Below are positions 30,956 to 39,751 of a DNA stretch of 64,000 nt, piece by piece (the stretch's first letter is position 1; every line of letters begins with the position of its first letter). The DNA comes from Serratia bockelmannii (GTDB lineage: Bacteria; Pseudomonadota; Gammaproteobacteria; Enterobacterales; Enterobacteriaceae). The position numbers and the translations under genes were made by a program. The stretch spans positions 208,388 through 272,387 of the forward strand of contig NZ_VOUX01000005.1 in NCBI RefSeq assembly GCF_008011855.1, in the 5' to 3' direction. The notes under the pieces are model-generated. The model was not told where the DNA came from, searched no databases, and worked only from the letters and a program-made list of their open reading frames with translations.

Positions 30956-31344
30956 AGGGCTATGCCTGGGGCGCCGCCAGCGTACTGCTGGTGACGCTGG
31001 CGCAGTTGCTGATGAAGTGGGGCATGGTGCAGATCCCGCTGATGTCGTTCGCCGATGTCTCGTTGGCGTTGATCGGCAATTACTGGCTACCGCTGCTGGC
31101 GGTGGGCGGCGGCATCTTCGGCTATGCGCTGTCGATGCTGTGTTGGTTTTTCGCGCTGCGCCATCTGCCGTTAAATCGTGCTTATCCTCTGTTGAGCGTT
31201 AGCTACGCGCTGGTCTACCTGGCGGCGGTGATCCTGCCGTGGTTTAACGAGTCCGCTACGCTGCTGAAAACGTTGGGCACGCTGTTTATTCTGTTCGGCG
31301 TCGGGCTGATTAACAGCAAATCCGAGACAAAATCGCCGGAATAG
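30952..31344 (+). CDS. arnF: Undecaprenyl-P-Ara4N flippase subunit ArnF
   Basis: 130 residues, four spans, the partner of ArnE. It has [21 protein letters not shown], matching the same position in ArnE. The start at 30952 overlaps the arnE stop as ATGA; an upstream in-frame start at 30901 lies within arnE. It ends the arn operon. No strong terminator follows, so read-through toward nlpC is possible. Confidence 0.94.
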   Translation: MKGYAWGAASVLLVTLAQLLMKWGMVQIPLMSFADVSLALIGNYWLPLLAVGGGIFGYALSMLCWFFALRHLPLNRAYPLLSVSYALVYLAAVILPWFNESATLLKTLGTLFILFGVGLINSKSETKSPE

Positions 31345-31520
31345 GGGCTAAACCGGCGATCCTGCTATTATCTCCCTCATGGCGCTTGCCTTTTTCCCCG
31401 TGCGGGAGATAAATTAACGCCCAATAGCGCTCTCCTTACGTGGTGCCGGCTTTGCCTCGCAGGCGGTGTGGTGGTGTACCGGATGGCATAATGCGGCAAC
31501 GTGTTCAATGAAGGGATATT

Positions 31521-31985
31521 ATGCGGATGCGTGTGTGGTTTTTATTAGCCAGTTTGATCCTCGCCGGTTGCAGCAGCCATGCGCCGCCGCCCAGCGGCCG
31601 CCTGGCGGATTCTATCGTGGTGGTGGCCCAACTCAATGAACAACTGCGCCAGTGGTACGGTACGCCATACCGTTACGGCGGCCTGGATCGCGGCGGCGTA
31701 GATTGCTCCGGCTTTGTTTACCGCACGTTCCGCGATCGCTTCGACATGCAACTGCCGCGTTCGACCGAAGAACAGACCTCACTGGGTACCAAGGTCTCAC
31801 GCGATGAGTTGATGCCGGGCGATCTGGTGTTTTTCAAAACCGGCGGCGGTGAGAACGGCCTGCATGTCGGCATTTACGATACCAATGACCAGTTTATCCA
31901 CGCTTCGACCAGCCGCGGGGTGATCCGCTCCTCGCTCGATAACGTCTATTGGAAGCGGGTGTATTGGCAGGCGCGACGCATTTAA
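31521..31985 (+). CDS. nlpC: NlpC/P60 lipoprotein peptidase
   Basis: 154 residues. A lipobox (LILAGC) follows a short signal. The cysteine peptidase triad is visible as Cys62 (GVDCSGF), His115 (LHVGIYD) and His127 (FIHAS). It probably cleaves peptide stems or crosslinks in the cell wall. It is nearly identical in layout to E. coli NlpC, which directly follows btuD there; here the arn operon separates them. AAGGGA precedes the start. Confidence 0.95.
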   Translation: MRMRVWFLLASLILAGCSSHAPPPSGRLADSIVVVAQLNEQLRQWYGTPYRYGGLDRGGVDCSGFVYRTFRDRFDMQLPRSTEEQTSLGTKVSRDELMPGDLVFFKTGGGENGLHVGIYDTNDQFIHASTSRGVIRSSLDNVYWKRVYWQARRI

Positions 31986-32044
31986 CCTTAACCCGTTGAT
32001 TTGGTGTATCATGGCGGCATCTCGTGTTTTGAACGGTGCCTGCC

Positions 32045-33058
32045 ATGAACAGCCTGCGTTTACTGATCTCCGACTCCTACGATCCCTGGTTCAACCTGGC
32101 AGTGGAAGAGTGCATCTTCCGCGAAATGACCACGCAAAAAATTCTCTTCCTGTGGCGCAATGCCGAAACGGTGGTGATTGGTCAGTCGCAGAACCCCTGG
32201 AAAGAGTGCAATACCCGGCGCATGGAGCAGGATGGCATTCGGCTGGCGCGGCGCAGCAGCGGCGGCGGGGCGGTATTTCACGACCTGGGCAATACCTGCT
32301 TCACCTTTATGGCCGGCAAGCCGGGCTACGACAAGAGCGTCTCGACCGACATCATTCTGCAAGCGCTGCGGGAGCTGGGCGTGGCGGCCAGCGCATCGGG
32401 GCGTAACGATCTGGTGATGGAAACCGCCGACGGGCCGCGCAAAATATCCGGCTCGGCCTATCGAGAAACGCAGGATCGCGGTTTCCATCACGGTACGCTG
32501 CTGCTGAATGCCGATCTGGAACGGTTGGCGGACTATCTCAATCCGGATCCCAAAAAGCTGCAGGCCAAGGGAATTACCTCGGTGCGTTCGCGCGTCGCCA
32601 ATCTGGCGGAGTTTTTGCCGGGCATCAGCCATGCGCAGGTATGCGACGCCATCGTACAGGCCTTCTTCGCCCACTATGGCGAGACGGTCGAGCCGGAGAT
32701 TATTTCGCCGGACGTGTTCCCCGATCTGCCCGATTTTGCCGCGCAGTTCGCCAAACAGAGCAGTTGGGAATGGAATTTTGGCAAGGCGCCGGCGTTCAGC
32801 CACTTGCTTAACGAGCGTTTCGTCTGGGGCGGCGTAGACTTGTTCTTCGATGTGGAGAAAGGGGCGATTGTTCGCGCGCAGGTGTTCACCGATAGCCTGA
32901 ATCCCGCTCCGCTGCAGCGGTTGGCGGACATGCTGGTGGGCTGCGCGTACCGCAGTGAGCCCGTCGCCGCCTGCTGTGACCGACTGATGGCGGAGTATCC
33001 TCAACAGGCGGCCGAATTAGCCGAGTTGCGGCAATGGCTGAGCGAAACGATCCGTTAG
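32045..33058 (+). CDS. lplA: Lipoate-protein ligase A
   Basis: 337 residues. It activates free lipoate with ATP and attaches it to lysines of the E2 and H proteins. The start [22 protein letters not shown] matches E. coli LplA; a GTG at 32036 would add three residues. Motifs are the lipoyl-AMP loop [18 protein letters not shown] and KISGSAYRE. It lies between nlpC and ydiV, a place it does not hold in E. coli, and it ends at a strong terminator. Confidence 0.95.
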   Translation: MNSLRLLISDSYDPWFNLAVEECIFREMTTQKILFLWRNAETVVIGQSQNPWKECNTRRMEQDGIRLARRSSGGGAVFHDLGNTCFTFMAGKPGYDKSVSTDIILQALRELGVAASASGRNDLVMETADGPRKISGSAYRETQDRGFHHGTLLLNADLERLADYLNPDPKKLQAKGITSVRSRVANLAEFLPGISHAQVCDAIVQAFFAHYGETVEPEIISPDVFPDLPDFAAQFAKQSSWEWNFGKAPAFSHLLNERFVWGGVDLFFDVEKGAIVRAQVFTDSLNPAPLQRLADMLVGCAYRSEPVAACCDRLMAEYPQQAAELAELRQWLSETIR

Positions 33059-33076
33059 CCGGAGTGGGAATGGTGA

Positions 33077-33105
33077 AGGGGATGAGCGTGCTCATCCCTT
33101 TTTTT
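33077..33105 (+). terminator. Terminator after lplA
   Basis: An 8-bp stem (gggatgag / ctcatccc) with loop cgtg is followed by seven Ts, about 20 bases after the stop. Confidence 0.93.
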
Positions 33106-33570
33106 ATCGCTGAAATCGGCGTTTAGCAGGGGCGTAGCGCAGATTTTCTGAAAATCAAGATGGGCACTTTTTTACATTTTCAATGCCGAGAATAACGGGC
33201 GGAATTGATGCGTTATTAAATTTAATCAGTCGTCGTTAACGGTGGGAAAAATCCGCGTTAAGGAGGAAAGATTATTTTACTTTATTTAAGATTTTTCTTA
33301 AATAAAACAAGGGAGATAAGTCAAATTTAGCCGCCAATCCATTCAACTTAAGCCAAATACCTTTTCACATAACGCGTTTGGCGGTCGCTATGGCATAAGT
33401 CAGGCTGCTTTTCTTTGCGCCTTTCACGATTGTCGTATAGCTTTAATCTATCAATTAAATGATATTTCATGGGTATTTACATTGATATTTCCGATTAATC
33501 CCAGAGGGATTGATCGATAAAATATATTGATATACGATGATACGCTAGCCATTCATCCTGTGGCATTAAA
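33106..33570. other. AT-rich intergenic region upstream of the EAL gene
   Basis: 465 bases with low GC and no credible gene. It contains a perfect AT inverted repeat (tttatttaag / cttaaataaa, 33281-33306) and a dyad (gattaatccc / gggattgatc, 33493-33515) shortly before the EAL gene. The length and composition suggest complex control, perhaps with a nucleoid protein. Confidence 0.55.
33493..33515. promoter_or_regulatory. Possible operator dyad upstream of the EAL gene
   Basis: GATTAATCCC-aga-GGGATTGATC is a 10-bp inverted repeat with one mismatch, 55 bases before the start codon. The regulator is unknown. It overlaps or precedes TA-rich bases that could be the -10 region. Confidence 0.4.
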
Positions 33571-34302
33571 ATGAACATCCAACTCGAAGCTGACTTTATT
33601 AGTAGCTATGTTTTGCAACCTGTTTACTCAATGGAGGGCGGGCTGTTGGCGGTTGAAATGTTGAGCCGTTTCAACAGTCTCGACGGTGATTTAGCCATGC
33701 CGGCCGAAATTGGGATTAATTTATTGACGTCTGAACAAAGGATTGAGTTATTTAATGAGCAATTGAAACTTGCGGAGCAGCATGCGGCTTGGTTTACCGG
33801 TAACAACGTGCAGTTGACCATCAATATCGAAGAAACCATCGTCGAACTTATTCTTTCTGATTCGGCGTTATGTCAACGGATCGGGCAATATCCTTTTATT
33901 GCATTTGAAATCAGTGAGAGTTTTCCGAATCTTTCGGCCGGGAAGAACAACCCGAGCGTGCGGCGATTAAGCGAAATGTTTACGCTGTGGCTCGATGATT
34001 TCGGTTCCGGTAAAGCCACGTTGACCGCGCTGTACGATGGTTTGTTTGACTATGTAAAGATAGACAAGCGTTTTTACTGGCAGCTGTTTACCCATCAGGG
34101 ATATGACGTGGTCATCGACTCGTTGTTAAAGAATATCAACCTGTTATGTAAAGGCGTAATCGTCGGAGGAATAGAGAAAAAAGAGTACTTTAATAAACTC
34201 AGATACGCCGGTGTTTTAGGCCTGCAAGGTTTTTTATGGCCCAGCGTTGGTGTGGATAATCTGCAAGCTTTGCTGGCGAGGCCCAGCGAGTTCAATAATT
34301 AA
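33571..34302 (+). CDS. EAL-domain protein, YdiV homologue with catalytic residues kept
   Basis: 243 residues and a single EAL domain. Position (nlpC side, before selO), length and shared segments such as GKNNP...L, ALYDGLFDYVKIDK and LQGFLWP mark it as the counterpart of E. coli YdiV (RflP), which binds FlhD but cannot degrade c-di-GMP. Here the key residues look present: E29, N85, E113, the D142-D143 pair in WLDDFGSG, K163 in VKID, a Glu in GGIEKKE and the Gln in LQGF. YdiV lacks the Asp pair and the Lys. So this could be an active c-di-GMP phosphodiesterase, an FlhD regulator, or both. The GC content is lower than that of its neighbours. Confidence 0.85.
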   Translation: MNIQLEADFISSYVLQPVYSMEGGLLAVEMLSRFNSLDGDLAMPAEIGINLLTSEQRIELFNEQLKLAEQHAAWFTGNNVQLTINIEETIVELILSDSALCQRIGQYPFIAFEISESFPNLSAGKNNPSVRRLSEMFTLWLDDFGSGKATLTALYDGLFDYVKIDKRFYWQLFTHQGYDVVIDSLLKNINLLCKGVIVGGIEKKEYFNKLRYAGVLGLQGFLWPSVGVDNLQALLARPSEFNN

Positions 34303-34463
34303 GAAGTGATATAAAAAACTACACACAATGAGGTAAATAATGCACGGGGTGAGGTTACTGTGATCCCGTCGCCGTTATTCGCCATCGCTTTATGCTGATA
34401 ACTGCGTTTGTCAGCCGACGTTAAAGCGCGTTTCCTCAGCTGAGGGGCAACGCCAAACTCCCC

Positions 34464-34490
34464 GCATCCGCCCTGGTGACAGGCGGATGC
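34464..34490. terminator. Possible weak terminator between the EAL gene and selO
   Basis: A perfect 9-bp stem (gcatccgcc / ggcggatgc) with a 9-base loop is followed by gttctccc rather than a T-run. The rest of this gap shows no gene. Confidence 0.4.
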
Positions 34491-34559
34491 GTTCTCCCTG
34501 CATTCCTTCGGTGTTAATCCGCCCGTTCAGGCTCTACACTACGCTGAAACGGAGGGCCT

Positions 34560-36002
34560 ATGCCGCAGTTCGATAACGCTTACTACCAACAGTTACCCGA
34601 TTTCTACACCGCCCTGAACCCGACACCGCTCAAGGATGCACGCCTGCTGTACCACAGCGAGCCGCTGGCACGCGAGCTGGGGCTGGATGAAAGCTGGTTT
34701 ACCCAGGATAAAACCCCCATTTGGGCGGGAGAATCGCTGCTGCCCGGCATGCAGCCGCTGGCACAGGTGTACAGCGGCCACCAGTTCGGCGTGTGGGCCG
34801 GGCAACTGGGTGATGGCCGCGGCATTTTGCTGGGCGAACAGGTCATGGCGGATGGCAGCCACCGCGATTGGCACCTGAAGGGGGCCGGGCTAACGCCATA
34901 TTCACGCATGGGGGATGGCCGCGCGGTGCTGCGTTCGGTTATCCGCGAGTTTCTTGCCTCTGAGGCGCTGCACCATCTGGGGATCCCCACCACCCGAGCG
35001 TTGACTATCGTCACCAGCCAGCAACCGGTATATCGCGAGCAGCCAGAACGCGGCGCCATGCTGATGCGGGTGGCGGAAAGCCATGTGCGCTTCGGCCACT
35101 TCGAACACTTTTATTACCGTAAACAGCCGGAGCAAGTGCGGCAGCTGGCGGATTTCGTCATCGCCCGTCACTGGCCACAGTTGCAGGATCTGGCTGAGCG
35201 TTACCTGCTGTGGTTTACCGACGTGGTCGAACGCACGGCGCGTTTGATCGCCCATTGGCAAACCGTCGGTTTCGCCCACGGCGTGATGAACACCGACAAT
35301 ATGTCGATTCTCGGTATCACCATCGATTACGGCCCTTATGGCTTCCTGGACGACTACCAGCCCGGCTATATCTGCAACCACTCCGATCACCAGGGGCGTT
35401 ACGCCTTCGACAATCAGCCGGCGGTGGCGCTGTGGAACCTACATCGCCTGGCACAAACCCTGTCTGGGTTGATGACCACCGAGCAGCTGCAGCAGGCGCT
35501 GTCGGCATATGAGCCGGCGCTGATGCGCGCCTACGGTGAACAGATGCGCGCCAAACTCGGCTTCTTCACGCCGACGGCGCAGGATAATGACGTGCTCACC
35601 GGTCTGTTGAGCCTGATGGCGCAGGAAGGGCGGGACTATACCCGCACGTTCCGCTTGTTGAGCGAGACCGAACAGCAGCAGGCGCAGTCGCCGCTGCGCG
35701 ACGAGTTTATCGACCGTGCGGCGTTCGACGCCTGGTATCAGCAGTATCGTCAGCGCTTGCAACAGGAACAGGTCAGCGATGCGGAACGGCAACGGGCGAT
35801 GAAGGCGGTGAACCCGCGCCTGATCCTGCGCAACTATCTGGCGCAGCAGGCGATTGAGGATGCGGAGAAAGACGACGTGGGCCGTTTGCAGCGGTTGCAT
35901 CAGGCTCTGCTGAGACCGTTCGACGATGCGCCGGAGTATGACGATCTTGCTGCGCTGCCGCCGGATTGGGGCAAACATCTGGAGATTTCCTGCTCCAGTT
36001 GA
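34560..36002 (+). CDS. selO: Protein adenylyltransferase SelO
   Basis: 480 residues, pseudokinase-fold protein AMPylator (formerly YdiU). It transfers AMP from ATP to Ser, Thr or Tyr of target proteins, and E. coli targets include redox proteins. Motifs: [40 protein letters not shown], and the metal-binding [11 protein letters not shown]. It ends in CSS, like other bacterial SelO proteins whose eukaryotic counterpart has selenocysteine there. GGAGGG precedes the start. Confidence 0.95.
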   Translation: MPQFDNAYYQQLPDFYTALNPTPLKDARLLYHSEPLARELGLDESWFTQDKTPIWAGESLLPGMQPLAQVYSGHQFGVWAGQLGDGRGILLGEQVMADGSHRDWHLKGAGLTPYSRMGDGRAVLRSVIREFLASEALHHLGIPTTRALTIVTSQQPVYREQPERGAMLMRVAESHVRFGHFEHFYYRKQPEQVRQLADFVIARHWPQLQDLAERYLLWFTDVVERTARLIAHWQTVGFAHGVMNTDNMSILGITIDYGPYGFLDDYQPGYICNHSDHQGRYAFDNQPAVALWNLHRLAQTLSGLMTTEQLQQALSAYEPALMRAYGEQMRAKLGFFTPTAQDNDVLTGLLSLMAQEGRDYTRTFRLLSETEQQQAQSPLRDEFIDRAAFDAWYQQYRQRLQQEQVSDAERQRAMKAVNPRLILRNYLAQQAIEDAEKDDVGRLQRLHQALLRPFDDAPEYDDLAALPPDWGKHLEISCSS

Positions 36003-36007
36003 GATGA

Positions 36008-36033
36008 AAAAGGGCGCCTCATGGCGCCCTTGA
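36008..36033. terminator. Bidirectional terminator between selO and hemV
   Basis: A 9-bp perfect stem (aagggcgcc / ggcgccctt) with loop tcat lies between converging genes. It has A/T-rich flanks on the hemV side. Confidence 0.8.
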
Positions 36034-36038
36034 ACGTT

Positions 36039-36824
36039 TCATTGTCGCAGATAGACCTGCGGCAGAGACACTTCGGGATGATGCACCACGCCGAGATCGG
36101 CCTGATACCAGCGGGTGAGGATCTCCGTCTGCAGGACCTCTTGCGGCGTGCCGCTCGCCACCAGACGTCCCTGATGCAACAGCAGGATCCGATCGGCGTA
36201 CAGCGCCGCCAGATTGAGATCGTGCAGCACGCAGCAGACGCCCAGCGGCTGTTGACGTGTCAGCGAGCGCAGCAGGCGCAGGGTGTGCTGCTGGTGATAC
36301 AGATCCAGCGCCGAGGTCGGCTCGTCGAGAAACAGCCAGGCGGGAGACGGTTGTGGTTGCCACAGCTGCGCCAACACCCGCGCCAACTGCACCCGCTGCT
36401 GTTCGCCACCGGACAACCGGCGGTAATCGCGCTGCGCCAGCGCCAGGCAGTCGGTTTGTTCCATCACCTGTTGGATCGCCTGATGCTCGTCGCGTTTGCC
36501 GTGCGGCGATCGCCCCATGCTGACCACTTCTTCCACGCTGAAGGGAAACGCCAGATCGCTGTATTGGCGCATCACGGCTCGGACTTTGGCCAACTGCTGC
36601 GGCGCCCAGTGTTCCAGCGGGCGGTCGAGCAGCCGGCATTCGCCGCAGTCCGGCGTCAGATAGCCGGTCAGCAAGCGCAGCAGCGTCGATTTGCCGGCGC
36701 CGTTAGGGCCGATAATCGCCACCATCTCACCGCTGGCGAGGCTGAGCGAAACGTCGTTGATCAAGCGGCGCGTACCGAGGCTGTAACGCAGCTCTCGGGC
36801 TGTCAGGCAGGCGGCGTTATCCAC
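36039..36824 (-). CDS. hemV: Haem ABC transporter ATPase (HemV/HmuV)
   Basis: 261 residues. Walker [11 protein letters not shown], signature [16 protein letters not shown], Walker [13 protein letters not shown], and a switch His in CVLHDLNLA. It powers haem import with HemU. Its start overlaps hemU by 8 bases. It is the last gene of the hem locus. The subfamily call comes from similarity to HmuV and from the neighbours. Confidence 0.95.
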   Translation of the reverse strand: MDNAACLTARELRYSLGTRRLINDVSLSLASGEMVAIIGPNGAGKSTLLRLLTGYLTPDCGECRLLDRPLEHWAPQQLAKVRAVMRQYSDLAFPFSVEEVVSMGRSPHGKRDEHQAIQQVMEQTDCLALAQRDYRRLSGGEQQRVQLARVLAQLWQPQPSPAWLFLDEPTSALDLYHQQHTLRLLRSLTRQQPLGVCCVLHDLNLAALYADRILLLHQGRLVASGTPQEVLQTEILTRWYQADLGVVHHPEVSLPQVYLRQ

Positions 36825-37821
36825 CGGTTCGCTCCCGCTGGCGCATCACCAGCCATAAGAAGTAAGGACCGCCGATCAGGCTGGTCATCAAGCCTACCGG
36901 CATTTCGGCCGGCGCCACCAGTGTGCGCGCCAGCGTATCGCTGACCAGCAGCAGACAGGCGCCGCCCAGCGCGGAGCAGGGCAGTAGCCAGCGGTGATCG
37001 CCGCCAAGGCGCATGCGCACCAGATGTGGTACCACCAGACCGACGAAGCCGATCACGCCGCTCATCGCTACCGCCGCGCCGATCAGCAGGGCGCTCAGCA
37101 ACAGCAGCTGCAGCTTGGCGCGCTGGACGTTCACCCCGAGGTAGTGGGCCTCTTCGTCCCCCAGCTGCAACAGATTCAGCCGGCGCGCCTGCAACAGCGT
37201 CAGCAGCGCCGTAGGCAGGATCAGCGAGGCGGAAACGGCCAGCGTCGGCCACTGCGACTGGCTGAGGCTGCCCATCATCCACAGCGAGAACTGGCGCAGC
37301 TGTTGATCGCTGCTGACGTAGGAGAGCACGCCGATGGCCGCCATGCACAGGGCGTTGATGGCGATGCCCGCCAGCAGCAGCCGCGACAGATTGCCGTGCC
37401 CGCTGCGGCTGATGCCGTAGATCAAAAGCGATACCAGCAGGCTGCCGAGGAACGCCGCCAGCATATGGCCGTATAGCGCGATCGTCACCGGCAACGCCAG
37501 CGGCATCACGATGAACAGGGCGACAAACAGCGCGCCGCCGCTGCTGATGCCCAGCAGGCTCGGATCCGCCAGCGGGTTGCGGAACAGCCCCTGCATCACC
37601 GCGCCGGACACTGCCAATGCGCAGCCGATCACTACTGCCAGCAGCACGCGCGGCAGACGAATGTTCAGCCAGATGTGCCAGGCGGCGTCGCTGAAGGGTT
37701 CGCGCCACAGGGTGCGAAACGACAGCGTCAGCGCGCCCAGGTTGGCGGCGACCAGGGCCAGCAACGTCAGCAGCACCAGCAGGCCGATGATGGCCAACTG
37801 AGGCGAGGTGCGACAGCGCAT
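36817..37821 (-). CDS. hemU: Haem ABC transporter permease (HemU/HmuU)
   Basis: 334 residues, about ten spans, FecCD family. [36 protein letters not shown] and [17 protein letters not shown] are clear family motifs. As a dimer with HemV it carries haem from HemT into the cytoplasm. It abuts hemT without a gap. The paralogue btuC in the same window shares the fold. Confidence 0.95.
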   Translation of the reverse strand: MRCRTSPQLAIIGLLVLLTLLALVAANLGALTLSFRTLWREPFSDAAWHIWLNIRLPRVLLAVVIGCALAVSGAVMQGLFRNPLADPSLLGISSGGALFVALFIVMPLALPVTIALYGHMLAAFLGSLLVSLLIYGISRSGHGNLSRLLLAGIAINALCMAAIGVLSYVSSDQQLRQFSLWMMGSLSQSQWPTLAVSASLILPTALLTLLQARRLNLLQLGDEEAHYLGVNVQRAKLQLLLLSALLIGAAVAMSGVIGFVGLVVPHLVRMRLGGDHRWLLPCSALGGACLLLVSDTLARTLVAPAEMPVGLMTSLIGGPYFLWLVMRQRERTGG

Positions 37822-38651
37822 TACTTTTGCTCCGCCGCGTGGCGCAGTTTGGCCAGCGCCGCCGGCGTTTCCAGACCGAAGCCCAGCAGCGCCATGTCAT
37901 CGACGATCAGTACGCGGCGCTGCTTGCCTGCTGGCGTCAACGCCAGGCCCGGCAGCGTCCATAGCTGCTGTTCGCCGCCGAGGGTGCGCACGCCGTCGGT
38001 GGTGACCAGCAACAGGTCCGGCGCGCTGGCGATGACGCCTTCCTGCGACAGAGGACGATAGCGGTCAAAACCCTGCATGGCGTTTTTCAATCCGGCGGCG
38101 GCGATCACCGCGTCGGCGGCCGTGTGTTGCCCGGCGGCCATCGGCGTAATGCCGCCGTGGCTCATCACAAACAGCACCTTGACCGGCAGCGGAGAGGTGT
38201 CGACCGCCGCCAGCTGTTGTTGATAGCGCTCGCTCAGCTGTTTGCCTTGCTCATCACGCTGCAGCGCGGCGGCGATCACGGCGATTTTCTGCGGCACCGC
38301 CTGCAGGGTGGTGTCACCCGGCACGCTGACCACTTTGACGCCGCTGTCCGCCAGCTGTTTGAGCACCAGCGCCGGCTGCGCCAGCTCGGTCGTCAGCACC
38401 AGCGTCGGTTTGAGCGCCAAAATGCCTTCGGCGTTCAGTTGGCGCATGTAGCCGACGTCCGGCAGCTTTTTCACCGCCTCCGGATGCAGACTGGTGCTGT
38501 CACGGGCGATCACGTCGTCGCCGGCGCCGAGCGCGAAGGCGATTTCCGTCACGTCGCCGCCGATCGAGACGATGCGCTGCGCCGCCGCCGCGGTGAGCGG
38601 CAGCGCCAGCGTCATCATCAGCGTCAGGCGGCGGATCAAGGAAGATTTCAT
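37821..38651 (-). CDS. hemT: Periplasmic haem-binding protein (HemT/HmuT)
   Basis: 276 residues. The start at 38651 ([19 protein letters not shown]) gives a clear Sec signal ending near AAA-Q; longer readings run back into hemS in another frame. Haem-carrier features include [27 protein letters not shown], with the Tyr in VGY being a usual axial ligand. It passes haem from the periplasm to HemUV. The start overlaps the hemS stop by 4 bases. Confidence 0.94.
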   Translation of the reverse strand: MKSSLIRRLTLMMTLALPLTAAAAQRIVSIGGDVTEIAFALGAGDDVIARDSTSLHPEAVKKLPDVGYMRQLNAEGILALKPTLVLTTELAQPALVLKQLADSGVKVVSVPGDTTLQAVPQKIAVIAAALQRDEQGKQLSERYQQQLAAVDTSPLPVKVLFVMSHGGITPMAAGQHTAADAVIAAAGLKNAMQGFDRYRPLSQEGVIASAPDLLLVTTDGVRTLGGEQQLWTLPGLALTPAGKQRRVLIVDDMALLGFGLETPAALAKLRHAAEQK

Positions 38652-39685
38652 GCGGCGATGTCCTTGGCGGCGAGCGCGGCAACCTGCTCGCGCCACTGGG
38701 TTTGTTCCGGCTGCCCTTCGGTACGCTGGCCATACAGCTGCGCAATCTGCGTGCCATCGGCGGCGAACAGCTCCAGGCTGGTGACGATGCCGTCCTTGGT
38801 CGGTTTGCGGGTGATCCAGCTTTCGGCGATGGCGTCTTCGATCAGGTGCAGCGTGAAGCGACGGTTGAACACGTTGATCCAGCCTTCCTGCGGCATCAAA
38901 CGTTCGATCTGGCCGGTGAAGATCTGCACGCAGCCGCGGTTGCCGACGAAGATCATGATCTCGTTTTGCTGCTGCTGCGCCGCTTCCAGCAGCTGCGACA
39001 GCGCGCTGTTGTCCACCTGATAGGCCAGATCGTCGCCGACGGCGCGGAACGCCTGCTGGCGCGTCAGTTTGTTGCGGCTGAGCAGCTGGAAGAACTGGTG
39101 AACGTCGGTCATCGCGCGCCATTCACCGTCGATTTTGGCATGATCCTGCGTCGTTTCATCCGCGGTGCTCGCCTCGGCGGGCTGCAGCGCCAGCGCCGGG
39201 TTTTCTTCGCTCAGGTGGCGCTCCACCAGTGCCATCCAGGCCGGCAGATCGGTTTCGTCGGTGGTGTAGACCTTGTGCAGCGCATCGCCCTGTTGGTCGA
39301 AGAACTGGATGCTGTGGCGCACGCCGCGCTTGTTGGTTTCGCTCATGGCGAAGACGCTGGTCCAGTGGTTGAGGAACAGGCGCAGATCCAGCTCGCGCGG
39401 GTTGAGGATCAGCCCGGCGTGGCCGTTGAGGTGCTGGTTGCGGTAGCGGCCCATCTGCTCATGCACCGCATAGCTGTTGCGGGTGATGGACTTGGTGACG
39501 CCCACCTGCTCAAGCTCGGTCAGCAGGGTGCGCGCGTCGGCCTGCAGGCGGCGGGTGTCGTGGCCGACGCGGGCGTGCGTCAGCTCCGCTTCGCTGACGC
39601 CAAGGATCGCCGCCAGATCGCGGGCGTATTTGCCTGGGTGGTCGATTTTGGCCTGTTGGTAGCGTTCGTATAGGGTGTTGCTCAT
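38648..39685 (-). CDS. hemS: Cytoplasmic haem-binding/degrading protein (HemS/HmuS)
   Basis: 345 residues built of two similar halves, as usual for HemS/ChuS. The segment [32 protein letters not shown] matches the first half and [11 protein letters not shown]...[15 protein letters not shown] the second. It takes haem from the importer and stores or breaks it, releasing iron. It lies between the receptor and the ABC genes. Confidence 0.95.
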   Translation of the reverse strand: MSNTLYERYQQAKIDHPGKYARDLAAILGVSEAELTHARVGHDTRRLQADARTLLTELEQVGVTKSITRNSYAVHEQMGRYRNQHLNGHAGLILNPRELDLRLFLNHWTSVFAMSETNKRGVRHSIQFFDQQGDALHKVYTTDETDLPAWMALVERHLSEENPALALQPAEASTADETTQDHAKIDGEWRAMTDVHQFFQLLSRNKLTRQQAFRAVGDDLAYQVDNSALSQLLEAAQQQQNEIMIFVGNRGCVQIFTGQIERLMPQEGWINVFNRRFTLHLIEDAIAESWITRKPTKDGIVTSLELFAADGTQIAQLYGQRTEGQPEQTQWREQVAALAAKDIAA

Positions 39686-39751
39686 GCGGGATTCTCCTGC
39701 GCTGTAATGCGAACGGCGGACAACCGGGTTGTCCGCCAGATAGTCAAATGA

